This document shows, piece by piece, positions 17,765 to 26,535 of a stretch of DNA of 64,000 nucleotides. A program made the position numbers and the translations under genes. Under the pieces are notes generated by a model that did not search any database, was not told where the DNA came from, and saw only the letters and a list, made by a program, of their open reading frames with translations. The stretch covers positions 1 to 64,000 of the forward strand of contig CAVTJL010000005.1 in the NCBI GenBank assembly GCA_963735065.1, given 5' to 3'. Numbering within the stretch: position 1 is the first letter of the stretch; every line of letters begins with the position of its first letter. The stretch comes from CAVTJL01 sp963735065 (GTDB lineage Bacteria; Pseudomonadota; Alphaproteobacteria; Geminicoccales; Geminicoccaceae).

Positions 17765-17780
17765 TGTGCCGAGCGGCACA
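17765..17780. promoter_or_regulatory. Perfect palindrome TGTGCCG-AG-CGGCACA
   Basis: Seven-base perfect arms around AG in the divergent MFS/LysR interval, 50 bases before the LysR start. A plausible operator for that LysR protein or another dimeric regulator. Confidence 0.5.
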
Positions 17781-17829
17781 ATCGAGTTATTCTGCGCCGT
17801 CATATGAGGAAAACTCACAAAAAGGCAGG

Positions 17830-18771
17830 ATGAGCTTGCGCCGGCGCGTTCTTCCGCCGCTCAATGCGGTGCGCTCCTTCGAGGCCGCTGCCCGTCGCGG
17901 CAGTCTCACCGAGGCGGCCGAGGAGCTGGGTGTGACGCACGGCGCGGTCAGCCGGCAGGTAGCACTGCTCGAGGCATGGCTGGGCGGGCCCGTCCTCTTC
18001 GGCAGGCGGGGGCGCGGCGTGGCGCTGACGCCGGCGGGAGCGGCCCTGCTGGCCGAGGTCGGCCCGGCGCTCGATCGGATTGCCGCCGCTGCCGCCCGGC
18101 ACCGCGAGCGGCAGGGCCGGCCCATGCCGACCGTGCTGCGCGTGAACGCGCTCGCGACCTTCGGCCTGCGCTGGCTGCTGCCGCGCCTGCCCCTTTTCCA
18201 GAAGGAGCACCCGGGCATCGAGGTCGAGCTGACGACGGCCAACGAGCCGGTCGATGCGTTGCCGGACGTCTATGACGTCGTGATCCGCGGCGGACCCGAC
18301 GCCTATCACGGCTTCGTCTCGCTGCCGCTGCTGGCCGAGCGCAGGCTGCCGGTCTGCAGCCCGGCCCTCACCGCGCGCATCGGGCTGGAGACGGTCCCCG
18401 ATCTCGAGAGGCACACCCTGCTGCAGGTGACCTCGATGCCGCGGCTATGGCGGGACTGGCTGACGGAGGCAGGCCATGCGGCGCTGAGGCCGCGGCACAC
18501 GCTGACCTTCGATCATTTTTATCTGTCGATCCAGGCGGCGATCGACGGGCTGGGCGTGGCGATGGGGCCGACGGCGCTGATCGGCGACGATCTCGCGGCG
18601 GGCCGGCTGATCGCACCCTTTCCGGAGACGAGCCTGCCGGCACGCACCTACTACGCCTATCTGCAGGATCGCCCGACGCCGGACGAGGCCGCCAACCTCT
18701 TCTGCGCGTGGCTGGCGCGTCTCGCCGGAAGCGCCGCGACGGCGGTGGCAGTGCCCGCGGCGGGGGCATGA
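17830..18771 (+). CDS. LysR-family regulator (GcvA-like)
   Basis: About 313 residues. The N-terminal winged HTH reads LPPLNAVRSFEAAARRGSLT and AAEELGVTHGAVSRQVALLE, the form found in the GcvA/AmpR branch. The effector-binding domain spans about residues 95-300 (VNALATFGLRWLLPRLPLFQ). Likely regulates the divergent MFS gene from the intervening palindrome. Ligand unknown. Confidence 0.9.
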   Translation: MSLRRRVLPPLNAVRSFEAAARRGSLTEAAEELGVTHGAVSRQVALLEAWLGGPVLFGRRGRGVALTPAGAALLAEVGPALDRIAAAAARHRERQGRPMPTVLRVNALATFGLRWLLPRLPLFQKEHPGIEVELTTANEPVDALPDVYDVVIRGGPDAYHGFVSLPLLAERRLPVCSPALTARIGLETVPDLERHTLLQVTSMPRLWRDWLTEAGHAALRPRHTLTFDHFYLSIQAAIDGLGVAMGPTALIGDDLAAGRLIAPFPETSLPARTYYAYLQDRPTPDEAANLFCAWLARLAGSAATAVAVPAAGA

Positions 18772-18805
18772 TGGGTGAGAAGGGCGGCTGCGCCGCCCGT
18801 CGCGC

Positions 18806-18920
18806 TCAGCCGGCCTCGGGCATCGCCACCGGATGGGCCGCGTCCTTGCCGACGACGGTGGTCCATTCGCGGACCCACCAGCGGGTGACGAGGCCGTTCA
18901 GGACGTAGGGGTCGGCCTCG
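18806..18920 (-). pseudogene. yciI 3' fragment; left copy of a 102-base direct repeat
   Basis: Encodes ADPYVLNGLVTRWWVREWTT and the AHPVAMP tail of the YciI-like protein, but nothing upstream of it. Bases 18819-18920 match 19787-19888 at all but one position. The parDE pair lies between the copies. Confidence 0.85.
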
Positions 18921-19011
18921 TCCGGCCGTGCGGTCTGGTCGGGTGCAAGAGCCCAGCCGACGGCGCGTGCCGGGAAGGTTGACCGCAACATGCGGAGCGG
19001 CAGCGGTCCCG

Positions 19012-19323
19012 CTATAGAATGTCGCCGCCACCGAGGGGGTTCTCGATCCAATCCTCGCGGCCATGCCGGACGCGGACGATGAGGATGCCTCCTTCACGCT
19101 CGGCAACGTAGACGATGAGATGCACGCCGCAGGGATGGATGCGCACCGGCGGATCGATCTCGGGGCACTCGCGCCCGATCTGTGGAAACTCCGCGAGGAG
19201 CAGGAAGGCCTCCTCGAGCCGGCGATGATAGGCGTCGGCCTGAGCCGACCCGAACTGCTGCGCTCCATGGAGGTAGATGTCGACGACATCACCTTCCGCC
19301 TTCCGGGTGAGGCGGTAGGTCAC
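19012..19323 (-). CDS. parE: ParE/RelE-superfamily toxin
   Basis: About 103 residues, small RelE fold: YRLTRKAEGDVVDIYLHGAQ, then AYHRRLEEAFLLLAEFPQIGREC and the C-terminal HLIVYVAEREGGILIVRVRHGREDW. The pattern (long N-terminal helices, no RelE catalytic triad) fits ParE, which poisons DNA gyrase, better than an mRNase. Starts inside the end of parD (ATGA overlap). Confidence 0.88.
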   Translation of the reverse strand: MTYRLTRKAEGDVVDIYLHGAQQFGSAQADAYHRRLEEAFLLLAEFPQIGRECPEIDPPVRIHPCGVHLIVYVAEREGGILIVRVRHGREDWIENPLGGGDIL

Positions 19324-19568
19324 GAGCCCGAAGGGCGCACCTTCATACGGGCGATCTCACGAAGCTCGTCCATCGAGCGGCTGCCGGGCCCGCTCTCCAG
19401 ACCTTCGGTGACGGCCTTCTGCATGGCTGCGATCTTCAGGGCACGCTCCTGGTCGCGCCGGATCAGGTCGCGGACATAGTCGCTTGCATTGCTGTAGCGT
19501 CCCCCCTTGGTCTGCTGCTCAACCCAATCCTTCATCGGACCGGGGAGGGACACGTTCATCGTAGCCAT
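19320..19568 (-). CDS. parD: ParD-type antitoxin
   Basis: About 82 residues. The ribbon-helix-helix domain is MNVSLPGPMKDWVEQQTKGG followed by RYSNASDYVRDLIRRDQER; the C-terminal part (AVTEGLESGP, SMDELREIAR) is the toxin-binding tail. Start ATG 19568 follows an AGGAGGTG site. It precedes and overlaps parE by four bases, the standard parDE order. Confidence 0.9.
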   Translation of the reverse strand: MATMNVSLPGPMKDWVEQQTKGGRYSNASDYVRDLIRRDQERALKIAAMQKAVTEGLESGPGSRSMDELREIARMKVRPSGS

Positions 19569-19779
19569 GGCCGCACCTCCTGAGATCGAGGTGCAGATGT
19601 TGGCAAGGCTTGTCAATACGACGGCACAGACCGGTGCTGGAGGAGCCTAACGCCTGCGATCGGGAGGCTTTTCACGCGCTCCACATCAGCCGAGACGGGC
19701 CGTCTTCCATGGGGAGGACTCGTGTCGCCCCGTCACGCGCACGATGTCGTCTCGCACGGCGCCGCCCGTCGCCTCGGCC

Positions 19780-20085
19780 TCAGTCAGGCATCGCCACCGG
19801 ATGGGCCGCGTCCCTGCCGACGACGGTGGTCCATTCGCGGACCCACCAGCGGGTGACGAGGCCGTTCAGGACGTAGGGGTCGGCCTCGGCGAAGCGCTCC
19901 GCCACGGCAGGGGAATCGCCGGCGAACACAATGAGCGCGCCATCGGCCGGGTCGGCGAAGGCGCCACCGAGCAAAAGCTCGCCCCGGTCGATGGCCGCCT
20001 TCGCCCGCTTCAGATGCGCCTCGCGCAGCGCGCCGCGGCGCTCGAGGTAGTCCGGCGCATCGTCGTAGAAGAGCGCGTAGTGCAT
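19780..20085 (-). CDS. YciI-like protein (YCII domain)
   Basis: About 101 residues with the YCII ferredoxin-like fold: HYALFYDDAPDYLERRGALR, RGELLLGGAFADPADGALIVF and the C-terminal ADPYVLNGLV with conserved His/Asp. The family role is unsettled (small dehydrochlorinase-like or muconolactone-isomerase-like proteins). Start has GGAG six bases upstream and lies 15 bases after the metH stop, so it is the last gene of the met operon. Its 3' end is also present beyond parDE. Confidence 0.88.
   Translation of the reverse strand: MHYALFYDDAPDYLERRGALREAHLKRAKAAIDRGELLLGGAFADPADGALIVFAGDSPAVAERFAEADPYVLNGLVTRWWVREWTTVVGRDAAHPVAMPD
19787..19888. repeat. Right copy of the 102-base direct repeat
   Basis: The last 34 codons of yciI. 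One mismatch separates it from 18819-18920; the two copies are 968 bases apart and flank parDE. Confidence 0.9.
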
Positions 20086-20100
20086 GGCGCGCTCCGCCCC

Positions 20101-23100
20101 TCAGACGTTGAAGTATCTGGCCTGCGGGTGGTGGACGACGATGGCGCTGGTGCTCTGCTCGGGCCAGAGCTGGTCCTCCTCGCCGAGCTCGATGCCGATG
20201 CGGGGGGCATCCAGCAGCTCGAGGAGGCGGGCCTGGTCGGCGAGGTTGGGGCAGGCGGGGTAGCCGAAGCTGTAGCGGGAGCCGCGATAGCCCTGCTTCA
20301 ACAGCTCGCGCATCTCGCGCGCGTCCTCGTGGCCGAAGCCGAGCTCGGCGCGGATGCGGGCGTGGACATACTCCGCCATCGCCTCGGCCAGCTCGACGCC
20401 CAGGCCGTGCAGGCGGACATAGTCCTGGTAGCGGTCGGCGGCGAACCACTCCCTTGCGACCTCTGAGGCGCGCTGGCCCACCGTGACGACCTGAAGCCCC
20501 AGGACGTCGCGCTCGTCGTCGTCGATGTCGCGCAGGAAGTCCGAGACGCAGAAGCCCTCGGCCTTGCGCTGGCGCGGCAGGGCGAAGCGGGCGACCTCGG
20601 TGGTGCCGTCCTCATCGAAGAGGACGATGTCGTTGCCCTCGCCCGCGGCCTTCCAGTAGCCGTAGGCGGCCTTCGGGGTGAAGACCTTCTCGGTCTCGGC
20701 CTCGGCGACGAGGCTGGTCAGCACCGGCCGCAGCTCCTTGGCGGCCCAGGCGATGAAGTCGTCGAGCTTGCGCCCGTCCTTCTTGTAGCCCCAGTGGAAC
20801 TGGTAGAGCATGTTCTCATTGAGGTAGGGCAGGAGCGCCCTGACCGGCACATGCTCGATCAGCCGGGGGCCTAGGAAGGGCGGCTTGGGCACGGCAACGC
20901 CCTTGGCCAGCTCGCGCCTGTGGACCTGGAGCTCCTCGAGCTCGACGGGCCGGGCCGCCATCGATCCGGCGCCATTGGCATTGTTGAACTCGAGCGTGCG
21001 CGGCTTCTTGCCGGGCTTGGTCCGCTCGGCGGCCTTGGCGGTGCGCTCGCCCACATAGTCGGCGAACTTGCCCGTGATGACCTTGTCCATGAGGGAAAGG
21101 CCGTCGAAGGCGTCGCGCGCATAGGCGACCGGGACCCTGCTCGTAGGCCTTCCAGCAATCCTCCTCGACATAGGCGCGGGTGAGCGCGGCACCGCCCAGC
21201 ATGACCGGGATCTTGAGGCCCTGGCGGCCCATCTCCTCGAGGTTCTCGCGCATGATGACGGTGGACTTCACGAGCAGGCCCGACATGCCGATGGCGTCGG
21301 CGCGCTGCGCCTCGGCCGCCTCCAGGATCGAGCTCAGCGGCTGCTTGATGCCGAGATTGACGACCTTGAAGCCGTTGTTGGTGAGGATGATGTCGACGAG
21401 GTTCTTGCCGATGTCGTGGACGTCGCCCTTCACGGTGGCGAGCACGATCGTGCCCTTCTGCTGGCCCTCGACGCGCTCCATGAAGGGCTCGAGCCAGGCC
21501 ACGGCCTTCTTCATCGTCTCGGCCGACTGCAGCACGAAGGGCAGCTGCATCTTGCCGCTGCCGAAGAGCTCGCCCACCACCTTCATGCCGTCGAGCAGAA
21601 GCTTGTTGATGATGTCGAGCGGCGCGTAGGTCTCCATGGCCTTCTCGAGGTCGGCCTCGAGGCCCTGCTTGTCGCCGTCGACGATGCGCTGCTTGAGCTG
21701 CTCCTCGATCGTCTCGGGCCGCGCCTTCTTGGCCGTATCGGCGGCCTTGCGGTCGGCGAAGAGGGCGATGAAGGCGTGCAGCGGATCGTAGCCCTCGCGG
21801 CGGCGGTCGTAGATCAGGTCCTCGGCGACCTTGACCTCCTCCTCCGGGATCTTGTGCAGCGGCATGATCTTGCTGGTGTGGACGATGGCCCCGGTGAGGC
21901 CGCGCTTGACCGCGTGATCGAGGAAGACCGAGTTGAGGACGTGGCGCGCCGCGGCGTTGAGGCCGAAGGAGATGTTGGAGAGGCCCAGGATGAGCTGGAT
22001 CTCGGGGAACTCCTTCGAGATCGATTCGATCGCCTCAAGCGTCCAAAGGCCGAGCTTCCGGTCGTCCTCGTTGCCGGTGCAGATCGTGAAGGTCAGCGGA
22101 TCGATCAGCAAATCGTGCTGCCTGAGGCCGAAGCGGCCGCAGGCGAACTCGACGAGGCGGCGGGCGATGCGGAGCTTGTCCTCCGCCGTCTTCGCCATGC
22201 CCGCCTCCTCGATCGTCAAGGCGATGACGGCCGAGCCGAACTTCTTGGCGAGGCGCATGCGGGCGGCGGGCGGCTCCTCGCCGTCCTCGAAGTTGATCGA
22301 GTTGATGATGCCCTTGCCGCCATAGAGCGCCAGGCCCGCCTCGATCACCGGCAGCTCGGTCGAATCGAGCACCAGCGGCGCGTCCACCTGGCCGCGCATG
22401 CGGGAGAGGACCTCGGTCATGTCGCGGATCTCGTTCCGGCCGACATAGGCCGTGCAGACGTCGAGGGTGTTCGAGCCCTCGCGCGCCTGCTCGCGGCCCA
22501 TGGCCACACAGCCGTCCCAGTCCTCGGCCGCCTGCAGCTCACGGAAGCGCTTGGAGCCGTTGGCGTTGCAGCGCTCGCCGATCGACAGATAGCTGTTCTC
22601 CTGGCGCAGCGGCACGGCGGAGAAGAGCGAGGCGAGCGCGGGTGTGCGCTGCGGGCTGCGGGGCGCCGGGCGCGGCCGGAAGCCGTCCTCCGCGCGGCGG
22701 CGCAGCATCGCGTCGATGGCTGCGATGTGCGTGTGGTTGGTGCCGCAGCAGCCGCCCACGAAGTTGACGCCGTCCTCGGCGACGAAGCGCTCGAGCCAGC
22801 GCGCCATCTCCTCGGCACCCAGGGGATAGTAGGTCTGGCCCTCGCGCAGCTCGGGCAGGCCCGCATTGGGCAGGACCGAGATGAGGCCCTCCCAGGTCTG
22901 CCCCAGATGGCGGAGATGCTCGGCCATCTCCTTGGGGCCGGTGGCGCAGTTGAGGCCCATGACCGGCACGTCGAGCGAGTCGATGATGACGGTGGCGGCC
23001 GCGATGTCGGTGCCGACGAGCATGCTGCCCGTGGTCTCGATCGTGACCTGCACCATGATCGGCAGCACCTTGCCGGTCTTGGCGAAGGTGCGCCTGGCGC

Positions 23101-23611
23101 CGTTCACGGCGGCCTTGATCTGCAAGGGATCCTGGCAGGTCTCGATGAGGATGGCGTGGGCATTGCCCTCGACGAGGCCCATGGCCTGCACGGCGAAGGC
23201 GTCCTCGAGCTCGCGATAGGCGACATGGCCGAGGCTGGGCAGACGCGTGCCGGGACCGACCGAGCCGATGACGAAGCGGCGCCTTCCGTCGCCGGCGAGC
23301 CGCTCGATCGCCTCGTGCGCCAGCTCGCAGGCGCGCCGGTTGATCTCGACCGCGCGGTCGGCGAGGCCGAACTCGCCCAGCGTGATGGGCGAGCCGCCGA
23401 AGGTGTTGGTCTCGACCGCGTCGGCGCCGGCCTGGAGGTAGGCGCCGTGGATGTCGCGCACGAGGTCCGGACGGGACAGGTTCAAGATCTCGGAGCAGTT
23501 CTCCTGCCCCCAGAAATCGTCGAGCGTAAGGTCGCGGCCCTGGATCTGCGAGCCCATGCCGCCGTCGAGGAGGACGAGGCGCTCACGGGCGTAGTCGAGC
23601 AGGTCGGTCAT
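20101..23611 (-). CDS. metH: Cobalamin-dependent methionine synthase, one frameshift
   Basis: Transfers methyl from 5-methyl-THF to homocysteine through B12. Domains in order: homocysteine methyltransferase (residues 1-320, zinc cysteines in GLNCATG and GGCCGTNHTH), pterin-binding (about 340-600), B12 cap and B12-binding (VKGDVHDIGKNLVD near 730, holding the axial His), and the SAM-dependent activation domain (RGSRYSFGYPACPNL). Read through, about 1,165 residues, near the full length. The frame breaks near 21130 between WKAYE and VAYARDAF; elsewhere it is intact, so an assembly base error is the likeliest cause. Literal frames are 20816-23611 and 20101-21192. Third gene of the met operon, 42 bases after metF. 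Confidence 0.93.
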
Positions 23612-23653
23612 GAGACTCCGCGTGGCATGGGGTGCAAGAGAAGGACGGATCGA

Positions 23654-24577
23654 TCAGGCGGCGGCCGCAACCGGGCGCGACGCCTTGAGGAGCTGGACGA
23701 TCGCGAGCGGCAGCTCGGCCCGGTTCAGGGCATAGACGTGCTGGCGGCAGAGGCCTTCCGCGGCGAGGCGGCGACACTGCTCGGCGACGACGCTCGCCGC
23801 CACCATGCCGTGGACGGCCGAGCCGTCCTCCACGCCGTCGAAGAGCGCCTCGAGCCAGCCCGGCACGCCGGCCCCGCAGGCGGCCGAGAAGCGGCGGATC
23901 TGGGTGAAGCTGTGGATCGGCATGATGCCGGGGACCAGCTCCACATCGATGCCGGCCGCCACGATCTCGTCGCGGAAGCGGAGGATGCGGTCGGTGTCGA
24001 AGCAGTATTGGGTGATGAGCCGGCTGGCCCCCGCCTCGACCTTCCTTTTCAGGAGGTCGAGCGCCACGGCAGCGCTGGGCGCGTCGGGGTGCAGCTCGGG
24101 GTAGCAGCCGACGCTGATGTCGAAGTCGGCGATGGCCTTGATGCCGGCCACCAGCGCGTCGGGATAGGCGTAGCCGTCGGGCCGCGGCTCGTAGCGGGCG
24201 GCACCCTTGGGCGGATCGCCGCGCAGCGCCACGATGCGCCGCACGCCGGCTTCCCAGTAGCGGCGCAGGAGCGCGTCGATCTCGGCCTTGGAGGCGTAGG
24301 CGCAGGTGAGATGGGCCGCCACCGGCACGCCGAAGCGGTCGTGGATGCCTTTCGCGAGCGGGAAGGTGCCGCCCTCGCCGCTGCCGCCGGCACCGCAGGT
24401 GACCGAGACGAAGCGGGGCCCGGAGGCCACGAACAGCTCGAGATTGCGCCACAGCCGCGCCGTCGACTCCTCGGTCTTGGCCGGAAAGACCTCGATCGAG
24501 AGCTCGACCGGGGGGATGGCCCGGTCGAGCCAGGGACCCGGGCTGGCCGGCTCGGCGTCGCGCCTGGTCGTCGTCAT
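23654..24577 (-). CDS. metF: 5,10-methylenetetrahydrofolate reductase
   Basis: About 307 residues, an FAD-dependent TIM barrel that makes 5-methyl-THF for the MetH enzyme encoded just downstream. Visible family motifs: SIEVFPAKTEE at the N-terminus (the catalytic Glu), SVTCGAGGSG, AHLTCAYASKAEID, ALRGDPPKG, and LITQYCFDTDR. Start overlaps the stop of the upstream regulator gene (ATGA). Length and motifs are normal. Confidence 0.95.
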   Translation of the reverse strand: MTTTRRDAEPASPGPWLDRAIPPVELSIEVFPAKTEESTARLWRNLELFVASGPRFVSVTCGAGGSGEGGTFPLAKGIHDRFGVPVAAHLTCAYASKAEIDALLRRYWEAGVRRIVALRGDPPKGAARYEPRPDGYAYPDALVAGIKAIADFDISVGCYPELHPDAPSAAVALDLLKRKVEAGASRLITQYCFDTDRILRFRDEIVAAGIDVELVPGIMPIHSFTQIRRFSAACGAGVPGWLEALFDGVEDGSAVHGMVAASVVAEQCRRLAAEGLCRQHVYALNRAELPLAIVQLLKASRPVAAAA

Positions 24578-25566
24578 GCCGCCTGTCTCCTGTCCTCATC
24601 GGTGTCGCCCTCGGCCGAGGCCGGGACGGAGCCGCGCCAGATCACCACGGTGAGCGTGGGCCCGGGGAGCCGGATGGGCGCGTCGCCCACGAGGCCCAGC
24701 TCCCGGAACCAGCCCGCCATCTCCCTGTCGCCGAAGCCCAGCCGGCGATGGCGCCGGTCGGTGCGCAGCCATTCCTCGCCGTGATGGGCGAGATCGACGA
24801 CGACGAGCCAGCCGCCGGGGCGGAGCACGCGCCGCGCCTCCGCCAGCGCCGCCAGCGGATCGTCGGCGAAATGCAGCACCTGGTGAAGCGTCGCTGCCGC
24901 GAAGGAGGCATCCGCCAACGGCAGGCGATACATGTCGCCGTGGCGCACCTGGCAGTTGCCGGCCTCGCGGCGGTCGAGATTGGCGCGGGCCACCGCCAGC
25001 ATGTCGTGGCTGCGGTCGATCCCGAGGCCGTGCCCGACATGGCGCGCCAGCACCTGGAGGATGCGGCCGGTGCCGGTGCCGATGTCGACGAGGCTGGGCG
25101 TGCGCCGGGTCTCGAAGAGGCCGAGCAGGGCCCGCTCGACCTCGGCACCGTCGACCGCGAGGTCGCGCTCGCTGTCCCAGCCGCGCGCCCGGCCGTCGAA
25201 ATAGCGCTCGGCCTGGGTGCGACGCGCCTCGCGCACCGCCTCGAGGCGCTGGCGGTCGAGCGTGAGGCGGGCGTCACCTTCGGGCAACAGTCGGCCGATC
25301 GCGCGCGCCAGGCGCGCTCCCTCGCCGGCCTGCGTGCGCCTGTAGAAGACCCAGCTGCCCTCGCGGAATCGCTCGAGCAGCCCGGCATCGGCCAGGAGCT
25401 TCAGGTGCCGCGAGATGCGGGGCTGGCTCTGCCCCATGATCTGGGTGAGCTCGGAAACGGTCCACTCTCCCTGGGCACAGATGGCGAGAAGGCGCAGCCG
25501 CGACGGCTCGGCCGCGGCGCGGAGCGCCGCGAGCAGGGGGTCGAGCGAGCTGTCGGGAGCGGCCAT
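24574..25566 (-). CDS. ArsR-family regulator fused to a SAM methyltransferase
   Basis: About 330 residues. Residues 1-100 are an ArsR winged HTH (LRAAAEPSRLRLLAICAQGE, MGQSQPRISRHLKLLADAGL); residues 140-315 are a class I methyltransferase with VDIGTGTGRILQVLARHVG and FAAATLHQVLHFADDP. Proteins of this architecture sit next to metF/metH in several alphaproteobacteria and are thought to sense SAM or SAH. First gene of the operon; stop overlaps the metF start. Start ATG 25566 chosen; the frame is open to other ATGs, such as one near 25602, that add a short leader. No cysteine metal sites of classic ArsR are seen. Confidence 0.88.
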   Translation of the reverse strand: MAAPDSSLDPLLAALRAAAEPSRLRLLAICAQGEWTVSELTQIMGQSQPRISRHLKLLADAGLLERFREGSWVFYRRTQAGEGARLARAIGRLLPEGDARLTLDRQRLEAVREARRTQAERYFDGRARGWDSERDLAVDGAEVERALLGLFETRRTPSLVDIGTGTGRILQVLARHVGHGLGIDRSHDMLAVARANLDRREAGNCQVRHGDMYRLPLADASFAAATLHQVLHFADDPLAALAEARRVLRPGGWLVVVDLAHHGEEWLRTDRRHRRLGFGDREMAGWFRELGLVGDAPIRLPGPTLTVVIWRGSVPASAEGDTDEDRRQAA

Positions 25567-25591
25567 CGAGATCTCATCGAGCAATCTTGAG

Positions 25592-25613
25592 CATATGTAC
25601 ATCTCTTTATATG
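25592..25613. promoter_or_regulatory. Candidate operator CATAT-N12-ATATG ahead of the met operon
   Basis: An AT-rich inverted repeat stands out in GC-rich DNA about 26 bases upstream of the regulator start. ArsR proteins bind such AT-rich dyads, so autoregulation is plausible. No SAM or SAH riboswitch was recognised. Confidence 0.35.
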
Positions 25614-25755
25614 ATCGGGTCAACGGCCTCGCGCCGTCGTGCACCCCGCGAGGCGCCGTCGGCTTGCCAGCCGCGGGGCCGCGTCCTAAGACCGCCGCTG
25701 GTCCGGCTTCCTCGCGCCGCGGGGCTGCCGGCGGGCGTGCTCGAGAGGGATCTGA

Positions 25756-26535
25756 ATGTCCGAGAGCATCCTTAGTCGTCCCCGACGGTCCGCTGCGATC
25801 GGCGCAGCGCTGGCCGTGGGCCTCGCGGTCCAGCTCGTCGCGGCCGGGGCACGGGCGGCGGAAGGCGACCCTCTCGAGCCGATCAACCGGGCGATCTTCA
25901 ACTTCAACGACGTGCTGGACGGCCTGATCCTGGGCCCGATCTCGACGCTTTACGGCATGGTCGTGCCCGCCCCAGCGCGCGACAGCGTGCACAACGCGCT
26001 CTCCAATCTGGGCGAGCCCGTGATCTTCGCCAACGACCTCTTGCAGGGGAACACCGAAGACGCCGGCCAGACGCTGGCCCGCTTCATGATCAACAGCTCG
26101 CTCGGCGCGTTCGGCCTGTTCGATCCGGCGACGACCCTGGGGCATCCGTACCAGTCCAACGATTTCGGGCTCACCCTCGCGCACTATGGCGTGGGCCCCG
26201 GCCCCTATCTCGTCCTGCCGGTCTTCGGCCCCTCCAACCCGCGCGACGCGGCGGGCCTCGCGGTCGACGGCTTCGTGCTCGATCCGGTGGCCTACCTAGC
26301 GCCCACCGATGTCCGCCTCGGCATCGCCGCGGCGCGCGGCATCGACACCCGCTACCGGCTCGGGCCCAGCCTCGCGGATCTGAAGGCCAACAGCCTCGAC
26401 TACTACGCCACCGTGCGCACGGTGGCCCAGCAGCACCGCGCGGCGCAGGTCTCGCGCGCGACACCCGGGGCAAACAAGGCCTACGAGGATATCTTCAATG
26501 AGAACTTCGACGATCAGCCCAAGTCGTCCAACTGA
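25756..26535 (+). CDS. mlaA: MlaA family (VacJ) outer-membrane lipid asymmetry protein
   Basis: About 259 residues. An N-terminal signal (AIGAALAVGLAVQLVAAGARA) is followed by the MlaA domain: DPLEPINRAIFNFNDVLDG, NDLLQGNTEDAGQTLARFMI, then FGLTLAHYGVGPGPYLVLPVFGP cut here by family convention. It removes misplaced phospholipids from the outer membrane and hands them to MlaC. No lipobox cysteine is evident, so it may be a non-lipidated variant. Overlaps the mlaC start by 38 bases; no mlaFED genes are close by. Confidence 0.92.
   Translation: MSESILSRPRRSAAIGAALAVGLAVQLVAAGARAAEGDPLEPINRAIFNFNDVLDGLILGPISTLYGMVVPAPARDSVHNALSNLGEPVIFANDLLQGNTEDAGQTLARFMINSSLGAFGLFDPATTLGHPYQSNDFGLTLAHYGVGPGPYLVLPVFGPSNPRDAAGLAVDGFVLDPVAYLAPTDVRLGIAAARGIDTRYRLGPSLADLKANSLDYYATVRTVAQQHRAAQVSRATPGANKAYEDIFNENFDDQPKSSN

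Noticed and set aside
21416..24784. Plus-strand open frame of 1,122 residues across metF/metH
   Set aside because: It lies antisense to clearly conserved metF and metH, is composed of His/Gln/Asp/Gly-rich translation typical of the opposite strand of GC-rich genes, and has no motif or ribosome site.
24574..25755. SAM/SAH riboswitch ahead of the met operon
   Set aside because: I looked for a structured leader before 25566 but saw only a short AT-rich dyad; the spacing leaves little room for an aptamer.
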